From assembly GCA_017434775.1 (NCBI GenBank), contig JAFSGG010000042.1, forward strand, positions 124,837-176,254: 51,418 nt of DNA, read 5' to 3'. Below the pieces are notes generated by a model, which saw only the letters and a list, made by a program, of their open reading frames with translations, was not told where the DNA came from and did not search any database. The DNA comes from Clostridia bacterium. Its GTDB lineage: Bacteria > Bacillota > Clostridia > Christensenellales > Aristaeellaceae. This document shows positions 7,173 through 15,785 of the stretch, piece after piece; position 1 is the first letter of the stretch; each line of letters starts with the position of its first letter. Position numbers and translations under genes: made by a program.

Positions 7173-9485
7173 ATGAAATTCAATGTTGGCGAATGGGTAC
7201 TGAAACCCGGCGTAACAAATTACAACTGTGAGCAAATCCGTCAGGTAAAGCTGAATGAAGAAAAAACCGTCCTTCATCTGTATGCAGTCAGCTACAAATA
7301 CGACTATCGTGGCCTGGACGGCCCCTCCTTTGAAGTGGATATCACAGCCCCCCAGAAAGGTATTCTGCGCACACAGTTCACGCATTTCCGCGGCAGCCGG
7401 GTAAAAATGCCGTCTTTTGAACTGAATGATGCTGCCTGTTCCATGGACGTCACCGAAACGGAAAAGGAAATCACCGTTTCCTCCGGCGATCTGACATTGA
7501 AAATTGGCAAACTTCCCTGCTATTTCAAATATTTCTGGCAGGGCAAGCAAATCACCGCTGTCGGTGATCGTTTCGGTTCTCCCATGCTCAGCTATCTCAC
7601 AACAAACGAAGGGCCCTTTGTCCGCGGTCAGCTGGAAGTAGGGGTTGGTGAAAAAATCTACGGCATGGGCGAACGCTTTACTGCCTTTGTGAAGAACGGC
7701 CAGGTAGTAGATATCTGGAACGAAGACGGCGGCACATCTTCTGAAATCGCCTATAAGAACATTCCTTTCTATATCACCAATCGCGGCTATGGTGTGCTGG
7801 TGAACGATCCCGGCCCGGTATCTTTTGAAGTCTGCACAGAAGCTGTGACCAAGGTGCAGTTCAGCATTCCCGGCGAGAAGCTGGATTTCATGGTCATTGG
7901 CGGCGGCGATATGAAGCAGGTTCTCTCCAACTACACCCTGCTTTCCGGCCGTCCTGCGCTGCCGCCCCCCAGCACCTTTGGCCTTTGGCTCTCTTCCTCT
8001 TTCACCACCTCTTATGACGAAAAGACCGTTATGTCTTTCGTCGACGGCATGCTGGAACGGAATATCCCCCTTTCTGTGTTCCATTTCGACTGCTTCTGGA
8101 TGAAGGAAAATGAATGGTGCTCCTTTGAATGGGACGAAGATATGTTCCCCGACGTGGAAGGACTGCTGCAGCGCCTGCACGAAAAGGGCCTCAAGATCTG
8201 TGTGTGGATCAATCCTTACCTTGGCCAGAAGAGCAAAGTATTTGATGAAGCCATGGAGGGCGGCTATTTCATCAATAAGCCCAATGGTGATGTGTGGCAG
8301 TGGGATCGTTGGCAAGCCGGCCTTGGGGTTATCGATTTCACCAACCCGGCTGCTGTGGAATGGTATAAGGACAAACTGAAAAAACTGATGCGTCAGGGCG
8401 TGGATTATTTCAAGACAGACTTTGGCGAAAGAATCCCCACGGATGTCAAATATTTTGACGGCAGCGATCCTGTGCGCATGCATAACTACTACACCTATCT
8501 GTACAATAAAGTGGTGTTTGAAGCCATTCAGGAAGAACGCGGCGAAAAGGAAGCTTGCCTCTTTGCCCGCAGCGCTACCGTAGGCGGTCAGCAGTTCCCG
8601 GTGCACTGGGGCGGCGATTGCAACAGCACCTATCCTTCCATGGCAGAATCCATTCGCGGCGGTCTGAGCCTTTGCTTGTCCGGCTTTGGCTTCTGGAGCC
8701 ATGATATGGGTGGCTTTGAAGGCACTGCGCCCGACCATGTGTACAAGCGCTGGCTGGCTTTCGGTTTGCTTTCCACTCATTCCCGGCTGCATGGCAGTGA
8801 TTCTTATCGTGTGCCGTGGCTGTTTGGCGACGAGGCTGTGGACGTGTGCCGAACCTTCACCAATCTCAAACTGTCCCTGATGCCTTATCTGTGGGGCATG
8901 GCCGTGGAAGCCAATCAGAAGGGTATTCCTGCCATGCGCGCTATGGTGATGGAATTCCCCGGCGATCTTGGTGCCGAAGATTGCGATCGTCAGTATATGC
9001 TGGGCGATTCCCTGCTGGTAGCCCCCGTCCTCCGCGAAGACAATGTGGGCGAATATTACCTGCCCAAGGGCACCTGGACGGAATACTTTGATGCCAAAGA
9101 AACCACGGAATACGGCTGGCACAGCGAAGCCTATGATTTCTTCCATCTTCCCTTCTATGTGCGCGAAAATACATTGCTTCCCATTGGTCAATGCAACACT
9201 TGCGCAAACTATGCATATGAAGAGAACGTTCTTATTCAGGTGTACAGCCTGAAAACCAAGGCAGAGCGTACCATCTATGCCAGAGACGGAAAGAAAGCCT
9301 TTACAGTGGCTGCCGTAAAGAATGGTAATCAGGTTACCTTCACCGTCAATGGCGCCGCAAAAGGCCTGAAAATCCAGTTGATGGGCATTCAGCAGATTAC
9401 AGACGTTGCGGGTGCCATAACCGAAGCAAACGAAAAGGGTATTGTGCTGCATGTACAGAATGAAATGGTAACTGTACAGCTGTAA
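7173..9485 (+). CDS. yicI: GH31 alpha-xylosidase, YicI type
   Basis: This 770-residue protein matches the length of E. coli YicI (772) and is collinear with it as I recall that sequence. The nucleophile Asp416 lies in YFKTDFGERIPTDV and the acid Asp482 in HWGGDCNSTYPSMAES, the same residue numbers as in YicI. GFGFWSHDMGGFE and LLSTHSRLHGS complete the active site. YicI-type enzymes release alpha-linked xylose from xyloglucan oligosaccharides such as isoprimeverose in the cytoplasm, and there is no signal peptide here. ATG 7173 was chosen over the in-frame ATG 7152 because AAAGGAG (7156-7162) lies 10 bases before it. It is the last gene of the lacI-permease-permease operon, followed by a terminator. 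Confidence 0.95.
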   Translation: MKFNVGEWVLKPGVTNYNCEQIRQVKLNEEKTVLHLYAVSYKYDYRGLDGPSFEVDITAPQKGILRTQFTHFRGSRVKMPSFELNDAACSMDVTETEKEITVSSGDLTLKIGKLPCYFKYFWQGKQITAVGDRFGSPMLSYLTTNEGPFVRGQLEVGVGEKIYGMGERFTAFVKNGQVVDIWNEDGGTSSEIAYKNIPFYITNRGYGVLVNDPGPVSFEVCTEAVTKVQFSIPGEKLDFMVIGGGDMKQVLSNYTLLSGRPALPPPSTFGLWLSSSFTTSYDEKTVMSFVDGMLERNIPLSVFHFDCFWMKENEWCSFEWDEDMFPDVEGLLQRLHEKGLKICVWINPYLGQKSKVFDEAMEGGYFINKPNGDVWQWDRWQAGLGVIDFTNPAAVEWYKDKLKKLMRQGVDYFKTDFGERIPTDVKYFDGSDPVRMHNYYTYLYNKVVFEAIQEERGEKEACLFARSATVGGQQFPVHWGGDCNSTYPSMAESIRGGLSLCLSGFGFWSHDMGGFEGTAPDHVYKRWLAFGLLSTHSRLHGSDSYRVPWLFGDEAVDVCRTFTNLKLSLMPYLWGMAVEANQKGIPAMRAMVMEFPGDLGAEDCDRQYMLGDSLLVAPVLREDNVGEYYLPKGTWTEYFDAKETTEYGWHSEAYDFFHLPFYVRENTLLPIGQCNTCANYAYEENVLIQVYSLKTKAERTIYARDGKKAFTVAAVKNGNQVTFTVNGAAKGLKIQLMGIQQITDVAGAITEANEKGIVLHVQNEMVTVQL

Positions 9486-9497
9486 TAGGAAAAAACA

Positions 9498-9531
9498 AAC
9501 CGGAGAGACCGTTTGGTTCTCTCCGGTTTTT
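9498..9531. terminator. Bidirectional terminator between GH31 and D-lactate dehydrogenase genes
   Basis: AACCGGAGAGA (9498-9508) and TCTCTCCGGTT (9518-9528) pair perfectly and are followed by TTT on the plus strand. The A-rich left flank gives a T-run on the minus strand. It separates convergent genes. Confidence 0.88.
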
Positions 9532-9533
9532 GT

Positions 9534-10562
9534 TCAGAAACACTTTTTCATTCTTTCAGCCTTACACTTTTCATCTTTTCCGCAATGATAGCACAGTTCA
9601 TTTTTACACATGCCGGACTTTTGAAACTCCAGAAGGTTTTCCGTAGTGATCTCGGCGATATTTTCCAGCGCTTCATTGGTGAGAAACGCCTGATGCGATG
9701 TGACGATCACATTGGGCATGGAAATCAGCCGCGCCAGAGTATCATCATCCAGTATATGACCGGAATTGTCGTTAAAAAACACGTCGCTTTCTTCCTCGTA
9801 CACATCCAGGCATGCAGCACCTACCTGCCTTGCTTTTATTCCGGCAAGCAAAGCCTCCGCATCGATCAGGGCACCGCGGGATGTGTTCAGGATCACAACT
9901 CCCTTTTTCATTTTATTAATACGCTTTTCATCGATCAAGTGATATGTATCTTTTGTTAAAGGACAATGCAAGGAAATAATATCACTATTTTTCAGCAATT
10001 GATCCAGCTCAACAAATTCAATATCCTCCCCCGAAGGATATTTGTCATATGCAATTACATGCATACCGAAGCCTCTGCATATATTTGCCATTACACGCCC
10101 GATTTTTCCTGCGCCAATTATACCAATTGTTTTTCCGTGCAGATCAAAGCCTGTCAGGCCGTTCAGGCTGAAATTAAAATCCCTTGTACGGATATAGGCT
10201 TTGTGAATGCGGCGAATGGATGTGAGCAGCAACGCCATAGCATGTTCGGCTACTGCATAGGCAGAATACACCGGCACATGTACCACATGAACTTTACCAA
10301 AGGCATGCTTCAGATCCACATTGTTATAGCCGGCACAGCGCAGGGCCACAATGCCTACGCCCATTTCATGCAGCTTGTCAATCACTGCTGCATTCACGCT
10401 GTCATTAACAAAAACACATACAGCATCGGCACCTTTAGCCAATTCCACCGTATCTTCATTCAGCATGGATTCAAAAAACTTAAACTTTATTCCATACACA
10501 GCGCCATATTTTTCAAAGCCAGGCTTATCATAAGGTTTAGTATCAAAAAATGCAATCTTCAT
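9534..10562 (-). CDS. D-lactate dehydrogenase-like 2-hydroxyacid dehydrogenase with Cys-rich tail
   Basis: This 342-residue protein has the D-2-hydroxyacid dehydrogenase layout. It shows the substrate-domain block VALRCAGYNNVDL, the NAD-binding motif GIIGAGKIGR, the catalytic Arg in NTSRGALID, the acid in DVYEEES and the His in TSHQAFLT. The family closest by pattern is fermentative D-lactate dehydrogenase (pyruvate to D-lactate with NADH). The last 26 residues add five cysteines spaced C-x4-C-x2-C-x5-C-x7-C, which is not part of the catalytic fold and suggests a metal or redox site. ATG 10562 was chosen because GAGGTG lies 6 bases before it; an in-frame GTG at 10571 overlaps that site. It is a single-gene unit with its own -10 box. 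Confidence 0.88.
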   Translation of the reverse strand: MKIAFFDTKPYDKPGFEKYGAVYGIKFKFFESMLNEDTVELAKGADAVCVFVNDSVNAAVIDKLHEMGVGIVALRCAGYNNVDLKHAFGKVHVVHVPVYSAYAVAEHAMALLLTSIRRIHKAYIRTRDFNFSLNGLTGFDLHGKTIGIIGAGKIGRVMANICRGFGMHVIAYDKYPSGEDIEFVELDQLLKNSDIISLHCPLTKDTYHLIDEKRINKMKKGVVILNTSRGALIDAEALLAGIKARQVGAACLDVYEEESDVFFNDNSGHILDDDTLARLISMPNVIVTSHQAFLTNEALENIAEITTENLLEFQKSGMCKNELCYHCGKDEKCKAERMKKCF

Positions 10563-10594
10563 CTTGCCCACCTCACACTTTACTTTTCATCAAT

Positions 10595-10624
10595 ATTATA
10601 CCAAAAAGCAGAAAATTGAAACAA
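10595..10624 (-). promoter_or_regulatory. Probable promoter of the D-lactate dehydrogenase gene
   Basis: On the minus strand a perfect TATAAT (10595-10600) lies about 33 bases before the start codon. The best -35 candidate is TTGTTT (10619-10624) at spacing 18, so the -35 is weak. Confidence 0.5.
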
Positions 10625-10688
10625 AAACAGTATTTTTCCTGTAATCTTCTAAATAAATATGAAGCATATTATCGGATAAAAGAATCAT

Positions 10689-10718
10689 AAAAAAGATGTG
10701 CCGTATATACGACACACC
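10689..10718 (-). terminator. Terminator after the M18 aminopeptidase gene
   Basis: On the minus strand GTGTCGT-ATAT-ACGGCAC forms a 7-bp stem with one G-T pair and is followed by ATCTTTTTTATG. It lies about 33 bases after the aminopeptidase stop codon. Confidence 0.75.
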
Positions 10719-10751
10719 TTATTCGCAATATTAAGAATGAAATATGCTTGC

Positions 10752-12137
10752 TTATTCAGCATCTTTCATAAAAGCTGTGTAAGCCTTTACAGCTTCATAA
10801 AGATCGGCTTTGTTGATCACTTCCAGCGGCGCATGCATGGAAAGTACAGCCACACCGCTATCGATCACTTCCATGCCGTACAGAGCGCAAACATAAGCAA
10901 TCGTGCCGCCGCCGCCCACATCCACACGGCCAAGCTCTGCCGTCTGCCAGGCAACATTGTTATCATCCATGATCTTGCGCAGTTTACCGATGTATTCTGC
11001 GTTGGCGTCGTTGGACCCACTCTTGCCGCCGGAACCGGTGAACTTATTGAAGCAAACACCATTTCCAAGGATGGCAGCGTTTTTCTTTTCAAAAGCCCCT
11101 GCGAACAGCGGGTCAAAACCGGCGCTCACGTCGCAGGACAGCATCCGGCTGTTGGCTAGCGCATGGCGCAGTTTCAGATCACTGTATTCTTCCGTCAGAT
11201 TCAGAAGCTCAGCCACGGCGTTTTCAAAATACATGGCACGCATGCCAGTGGCACCCACACTGCCGATTTCTTCTTTGTCTGCCATCAGACAGCAACAGGT
11301 ATAGTCCGGCGTTTCCGTCAGATTAAAGATCGCTTCCAGGGAAGCATAGGCACAAACACGGTCATCGTGACCATAGCCCAGAATCATACTGCGGTCCAGG
11401 CCCATATCCCGGGAAGGACCCGCAGGCACGGCTTCGATTTCAGCCGATACCAGATCCTCTTCTTCCACGCCATATTCATCCTTCATAATTTTCAAAAGAG
11501 CCGCTTTCACCGGTTCTTTTTCTTCCCCGGCCAAGGGATTTCCGCACACGATGATATCCAGATCGTCACCGCCGATCACTTCACCGGCTTTCTTGCCCAT
11601 CTGTTCACGGGAAAGGTGAATCAGAAGATCGGAAATGCTGACAACAGGATCCTCTTCTTTTTCGCCGATCACAATGTTCAAAACAGGGCCGTCTTTCTTT
11701 ACCACCACGCCATGCAGCGCCAGCGCACGAGCGACCCAATGATACTTTTTAATACCGCCGTAGTAATGCGTATCGGCATAGGCAAAACCGCTGTCTTCAT
11801 AGAAGGGATTCTGCTTGATATCAATCCGTGGGCTGTCAATGTGGGAACCCACAATGTTCAGGCCCTTTTCCAGGCTGTTCCTGCCCAGATGGAACAGCAT
11901 CACGGCTTTGCCCATGCAGTTTACATATACTTTATCGCCGGGCTGCAGTTTTTTCCCACCCTTGATAACTTCTTTCAAATCCACATAGCCATGAGTAATT
12001 GCTGCATCCACAGTAATCGTGGTGCATTCACGTTCAGTTTTACCGTTATCCAGAAAATGGCGATAATTCTTCGCCGTTTTTTCCAGATTCAAAAGGTCCT
12101 GTTCACTGTAATTTTTCCATGCATTCTCTCTGTACAT
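10752..12137 (-). CDS. M18 family zinc aminopeptidase
   Basis: The 461-residue product has the metal-binding blocks of M18 aminopeptidases in order: VGSHIDSPR, GYGHDDR (bridging Asp), DKEEIGSVG (base Glu and metal Glu), SCDVSAG and VLSMHAPLE. M18 enzymes are cytosolic, usually dodecameric, and remove N-terminal, often acidic, residues from peptides. Length and motif spacing are normal. The start MYRENAWK has only a weak purine-rich site, GAGAAGAG. It lies 20 bases downstream of the DUF368 gene and is probably transcribed with it; a terminator follows. Confidence 0.92.
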   Translation of the reverse strand: MYRENAWKNYSEQDLLNLEKTAKNYRHFLDNGKTERECTTITVDAAITHGYVDLKEVIKGGKKLQPGDKVYVNCMGKAVMLFHLGRNSLEKGLNIVGSHIDSPRIDIKQNPFYEDSGFAYADTHYYGGIKKYHWVARALALHGVVVKKDGPVLNIVIGEKEEDPVVSISDLLIHLSREQMGKKAGEVIGGDDLDIIVCGNPLAGEEKEPVKAALLKIMKDEYGVEEEDLVSAEIEAVPAGPSRDMGLDRSMILGYGHDDRVCAYASLEAIFNLTETPDYTCCCLMADKEEIGSVGATGMRAMYFENAVAELLNLTEEYSDLKLRHALANSRMLSCDVSAGFDPLFAGAFEKKNAAILGNGVCFNKFTGSGGKSGSNDANAEYIGKLRKIMDDNNVAWQTAELGRVDVGGGGTIAYVCALYGMEVIDSGVAVLSMHAPLEVINKADLYEAVKAYTAFMKDAE

Positions 12138-12157
12138 CTCTCTTCTCTGCCTTTCTT

Positions 12158-13039
12158 TCAGATTTCCGGTTTTTCCACTTTGGAATTCATTTTGTCAAGC
12201 AACAGCGTGGCAATGCAGCCAGCCACCACAAAAGCAAAATGAATAAAGAAGGCAGGCGTACTGGCTGTGAAAGCTGTATACAGCGCAGGCATTTCATCCG
12301 AGCCGAGCATCAGCACAGCAAGAGTGGATGCAATGACAACGCCGATGATGCCATGGAACATAACGGAATAATGCTTGTTCATCATGTAATCCACAGCCTT
12401 TGTCAGCAATACAACCGCCGCCAAAGCGCCAACAACGATGGCGATGAGGTTAACAATATTGGCTTCCCCTTTCAGAATACCGCCGATTGCACCGGTTACA
12501 TTGGCGTAGAAATTGGTTCCATCCTGCATATTGAAAGGCAGCATCAAAATCGAAGAACTCATGCCGGGCACAATGATGGAAATAGCCAGGCTGGCGCCGC
12601 CGAACATATACCAGAAGAAGTTTTCGGTAATCACAAAACCTTGACTATTGCACAAATACAAAATGCCAAAGGCCACTGCAAAAGCTGCAGCGAGGGAAAT
12701 ATAGCTTTTTTCATTCCTTCCCTTTTCACCGGCTTCACGGAAAAGAGACGGCATGATACCAATGGTCATCCCCACAAAAACAGAAAGGGACTGGGTTTTG
12801 TAATTTTCCAGCAATTCTTCCAAAAGAAGAGAAGTGGCCAGATAGCCAAGAACAAAGCCAGCCAGAATGGGCCAAAGTTCCCGGATGGTATTCTTCAGTT
12901 CCTTCACAGGATGGGCCAGCAGGCGCATTAAAGGTTTATATACGCCAAACAAAACAGCCAATACACCGCCGGAAACACCGGGGAGCAAAGCACCGGCGCC
13001 GATCAAAGCCCCCTGAATCATTTTGAAAACCAAATTCAT
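12158..13039 (-). CDS. DUF368 family membrane protein, probable undecaprenyl-phosphate translocase (PopT type)
   Basis: This 293-residue, highly hydrophobic protein has about eight membrane helices and the DUF368 signatures GALIGAGALLPGVSGG near the N-terminus and ASLAISIIVPGMSSS near residue 170. These are two related re-entrant-like repeats. DUF368 proteins have been shown in other bacteria to recycle undecaprenyl phosphate across the membrane for cell-wall synthesis. Applying that role here rests on family membership. ATG 13039 follows AGGAGG at spacing 9 and is preferred over the ATG at 13060, which would place the Shine-Dalgarno site inside the gene. TATAAT on the minus strand about 35 bases upstream marks a likely promoter. 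Confidence 0.85.
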   Translation of the reverse strand: MNLVFKMIQGALIGAGALLPGVSGGVLAVLFGVYKPLMRLLAHPVKELKNTIRELWPILAGFVLGYLATSLLLEELLENYKTQSLSVFVGMTIGIMPSLFREAGEKGRNEKSYISLAAAFAVAFGILYLCNSQGFVITENFFWYMFGGASLAISIIVPGMSSSILMLPFNMQDGTNFYANVTGAIGGILKGEANIVNLIAIVVGALAAVVLLTKAVDYMMNKHYSVMFHGIIGVVIASTLAVLMLGSDEMPALYTAFTASTPAFFIHFAFVVAGCIATLLLDKMNSKVEKPEI

Positions 13040-13155
13040 TGTATCTATCCTCCTGAGCATTATTCACACAAAGCATATTATACAGGAAAAACCTTCATTC
13101 GTCGAGTATTTTCAAAAAGAAAACCAGCGTAACATTTCTGCCCGCCGGTCCATTC

Positions 13156-14430
13156 TTATTTCACTTTCAGCAATTCCATATTATCCATCATGAACTGAAG
13201 CATGTCTTTATTGATCTGATACAATTCCTTATACTTCTCCTGCGTGGAAAACCATGCCACACAGATCATCTGATTGCCGAGCACCACATAGGGCAAAGCT
13301 TCTTTTTCTTTCTCTGTCAGATGCGCCGTGCGGTCATATCCGTTCACTATATCCTGATAGACACGGAACCATTCTTCTCGTTTTCCCTTTGGAAAGGTTT
13401 CGGACAGAACAGCCGTTGCCGCATAGCAGGGATCAAAAATGCGGATGTTCTTTTCGCTCAGTTCAAAATCAATGAATCCCCATTCCGCGCCATTTACAAT
13501 GATATTGCCTGGATTGGGATCGCGATGGATGCATTGCCGGGGCAACGAATGTTCAAACTGCATAATGTTTTCCAGAAAGGCGTTGCAGAATGCTTCGTCC
13601 AGCTGCATCGCATCTTTAGTTACTTGCAGCGCCCAATTCTTGATGCTCTCAAAGAAGTCTTTTTCTTCTACGGGCGCATCTTCTTTTTCCAAGGTTTTGT
13701 GCATTAGTCCAATGATTTCACCGGTATAGGCAGCGCGGTTTCCTTCATACATCTCCATGGCATTCATTTGTTTGCCCAGCAGTCGCTTTGTCAGATAGAA
13801 ATACATTTCCCCATCCTGCACATATTGTATTCCATTCATTGTGGGAATGGAAAGGGCAGATGCAAGTCCAGCCTGATTTAGCAAAACAGCCATTTGCTGA
13901 TTCTGCTGCATTTTTCCGAAATTGACCGTAAATTTCAACACATAACGATCCCCGACCAGATACGCATTTTCATTTCTGTTTCCGGTTACGTCGTAATAGA
14001 TATCCTGAAGCCGTTCATTCTCCAGATTCCAGTGTTTCAGGATTTCCGTTGCTTTTTTGTGTGTGATATGCATAGCTTCCTCCTTGAATAAATTGATCCG
14101 ATATGGTTTCCTGGCCATACCTTTTTTCAGATATTCAGAAGGCGTCATATGAAACATTCTCTGAAAAGCACGATAGAAACCGGCATAGGTTTCAAAACCA
14201 TATTGCAGGGCAATATCGATTCTTGTGTCTTTTCCATTCATTTCCCAGATAGCATGCAGCAATCTTCTGCGAAGAATGTACTGCATCACAGGCATCCCAC
14301 ACGCATTTTGAAACAGGCGATAGAAATGAAATACGGAATAGCCGCTCATGTCTGCCAGCTCCATGGCATTCAATTCCGTTTTCAAATTTTCTTCAATATA
14401 ATCAATTGTTCTTTGCAGGTTCTGTTTCAC
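13156..14430 (-). CDS. AraC-type HTH fused to aminoglycoside phosphotransferase-like (APH) domain
   Basis: Residues 1-108 are a complete AraC/XylS DNA-binding domain with two helix-turn-helix units: LNAMELADMSGYSVFHFYRLF, then IALQYGFETYAGFYRAFQRMF with MTPSEYLKK. Residues 120-424 match the APH/choline-kinase fold, with a nucleotide-domain lysine region YVLKFTV, the catalytic loop CIHRDPNPGNIIV and the metal Asp in GFIDFELS. Here the kinase fold occupies the place normally held by a ligand sensor. A GTG start with AGGAGG 8 bases upstream is used; the nearby ATG is out of frame. The substrate is unknown, and it could be an antibiotic, a sugar, or a ligand that is only bound. Confidence 0.85.
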   Translation of the reverse strand: MKQNLQRTIDYIEENLKTELNAMELADMSGYSVFHFYRLFQNACGMPVMQYILRRRLLHAIWEMNGKDTRIDIALQYGFETYAGFYRAFQRMFHMTPSEYLKKGMARKPYRINLFKEEAMHITHKKATEILKHWNLENERLQDIYYDVTGNRNENAYLVGDRYVLKFTVNFGKMQQNQQMAVLLNQAGLASALSIPTMNGIQYVQDGEMYFYLTKRLLGKQMNAMEMYEGNRAAYTGEIIGLMHKTLEKEDAPVEEKDFFESIKNWALQVTKDAMQLDEAFCNAFLENIMQFEHSLPRQCIHRDPNPGNIIVNGAEWGFIDFELSEKNIRIFDPCYAATAVLSETFPKGKREEWFRVYQDIVNGYDRTAHLTEKEKEALPYVVLGNQMICVAWFSTQEKYKELYQINKDMLQFMMDNMELLKVK

Positions 14431-14503
14431 TCATGACACCTCCTTTCGTAGCTACGCATAGACTATAACACGGTATGTCATCGAAATCATTTCCATTTTT
14501 GCG

Positions 14504-14527
14504 AAAAAAACGGGCATCGCTGCCCGC
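14504..14527 (-). terminator. Terminator after the GH10 gene
   Basis: On the minus strand CGGGCA-GCGA-TGCCCG is followed by seven T (complement of A 14504-14510). It ends the CE2-GH10 transcript. Confidence 0.9.
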
Positions 14528-14541
14528 TTTTATATATACCC

Positions 14542-15759
14542 TTATCCAAGAATGATCTTTTGTTCTGTGGCATCCGAAAGCTTAAATTCTGCCTTCATGC
14601 CGTTAGCCATGGCTTCGTAGTGACCTTTATAACCATTCAGCGTTACATAACCATGATCATCCGTCTTCAGTGTTACATCCGTTTTCCATTCGCCGTGGAT
14701 CAGAGAATGCAGTTTATGATAAATGGGCTTCAGGCTGGAATCTTTGCGCATCAGACCGCTGGGAGCGCCAAGCCACGCACCATCGCCGGGATCCCAGGTG
14801 GTAATGCCTTCCACCAAAGGATGGGCAAAAAGTTCAGTGTACATTTCAGCTGCTTCACGGGCCTGGCGTTCTTCCCCTTCGGGGGTGGTGGGCCATTCAG
14901 GCACCTGCCAGTCATTCAGGTCCACAATGTGAGCCGGCATCAGATTGCCGGAAATAAGCGTGTTTTCAGTGAAATGAATGGGCAAACCAAAGTGAGAAAA
15001 CCTCTCCAACACGGCCTGCAGCTTTTCCAGCCCCCAATACCCCTGGTGTTGATGAGATTGAATGCCGATGACGCTGATGGGAACACCGGCATGCAGCAGA
15101 CCTTCAATCAGGATTTCATACGACTGAGAGGTATTGAAGTCATTGATCAACAGCGTTGCGCCGGGGTTGGTTTCTTTGGCAGCGTCAAATACTTCCTTCA
15201 CCAGCTGAATGCGGCCCTTTTCCTTGCACAGACGGGTGATGGCATTGTCATACTTATCAAACACAGGCATGATCACCACTTCGTTGATCACATCCCACAT
15301 ATCGATAACTCCTTTAAAAGCGGCCACGTCCCGACGGATGCGCTTCAGCTGCAGATCCATGATGGTTTTGTTGTCGTATTCCATCAGCCAATTAGCGCAG
15401 GCGGTATGCCAGCAAAGCGGGTGCCCCTTCACTGTGACACCTTTTTCCTTCAGCCATTTGGCCGCTTTCAACGTAACTTCCTCTTCCGTTTGGCCCTGCA
15501 CAGGTTCGTAACGGCCCCAATAGAAGGGCAGGGTGCCGAAGTTAAACAGATTCAGCCATTTTTCCATCCGGTCGGCAAAAAAAGCTTTCTTTTCTTCGTC
15601 CTGAATTTTCATCAGCGGAATGGTTTCAAAAGCGCCGCAGCCAAACAGAAACTGATGGTTCTTCAGCGTCATTCTCACCTCTGTATTGGTAATCGGCATA
15701 CCGTCTCTGCCGGTAACGAGAATGGGCGCCTGTGCCTTTTTCGATGCAAATTTGTCCAT
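14542..15759 (-). CDS. GH10 endo-1,4-beta-xylanase, intracellular
   Basis: This 405-residue GH10 protein has FGCGAF at the first barrel strand, GHPLCWH, the acid/base Glu160 in WDVINEV, the QSHQH motif, and the nucleophile Glu265 in IHFTENTL. TTWDPGDGAWLGAP forms the last barrel strands. It starts directly with the catalytic domain and has no signal peptide, so it should act in the cytoplasm on imported xylo-oligosaccharides. A short C-terminal beta-rich stretch (about 355-405) follows. GGGAGG precedes the ATG. It lies 26 bases downstream of a CE2-type acetylesterase on the same strand, which could deacetylate the substrate first. A strong terminator follows. Confidence 0.93.
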   Translation of the reverse strand: MDKFASKKAQAPILVTGRDGMPITNTEVRMTLKNHQFLFGCGAFETIPLMKIQDEEKKAFFADRMEKWLNLFNFGTLPFYWGRYEPVQGQTEEEVTLKAAKWLKEKGVTVKGHPLCWHTACANWLMEYDNKTIMDLQLKRIRRDVAAFKGVIDMWDVINEVVIMPVFDKYDNAITRLCKEKGRIQLVKEVFDAAKETNPGATLLINDFNTSQSYEILIEGLLHAGVPISVIGIQSHQHQGYWGLEKLQAVLERFSHFGLPIHFTENTLISGNLMPAHIVDLNDWQVPEWPTTPEGEERQAREAAEMYTELFAHPLVEGITTWDPGDGAWLGAPSGLMRKDSSLKPIYHKLHSLIHGEWKTDVTLKTDDHGYVTLNGYKGHYEAMANGMKAEFKLSDATEQKIILG

Positions 15760-15785
15760 ACTTCTTTCCTCCCGGTAAATAAAAT

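Noticed and set aside
7038-9452. 804-codon minus-strand frame opposite the GH31 gene
   Set aside because: It is antisense to an alpha-xylosidase with the catalytic residues in place, shows no motif, and has no ribosome site.
9963-10619. Plus-strand frame of about 217 codons opposite the D-lactate dehydrogenase gene
   Set aside because: It is antisense to a clear dehydrogenase and has no family motif or start signal.
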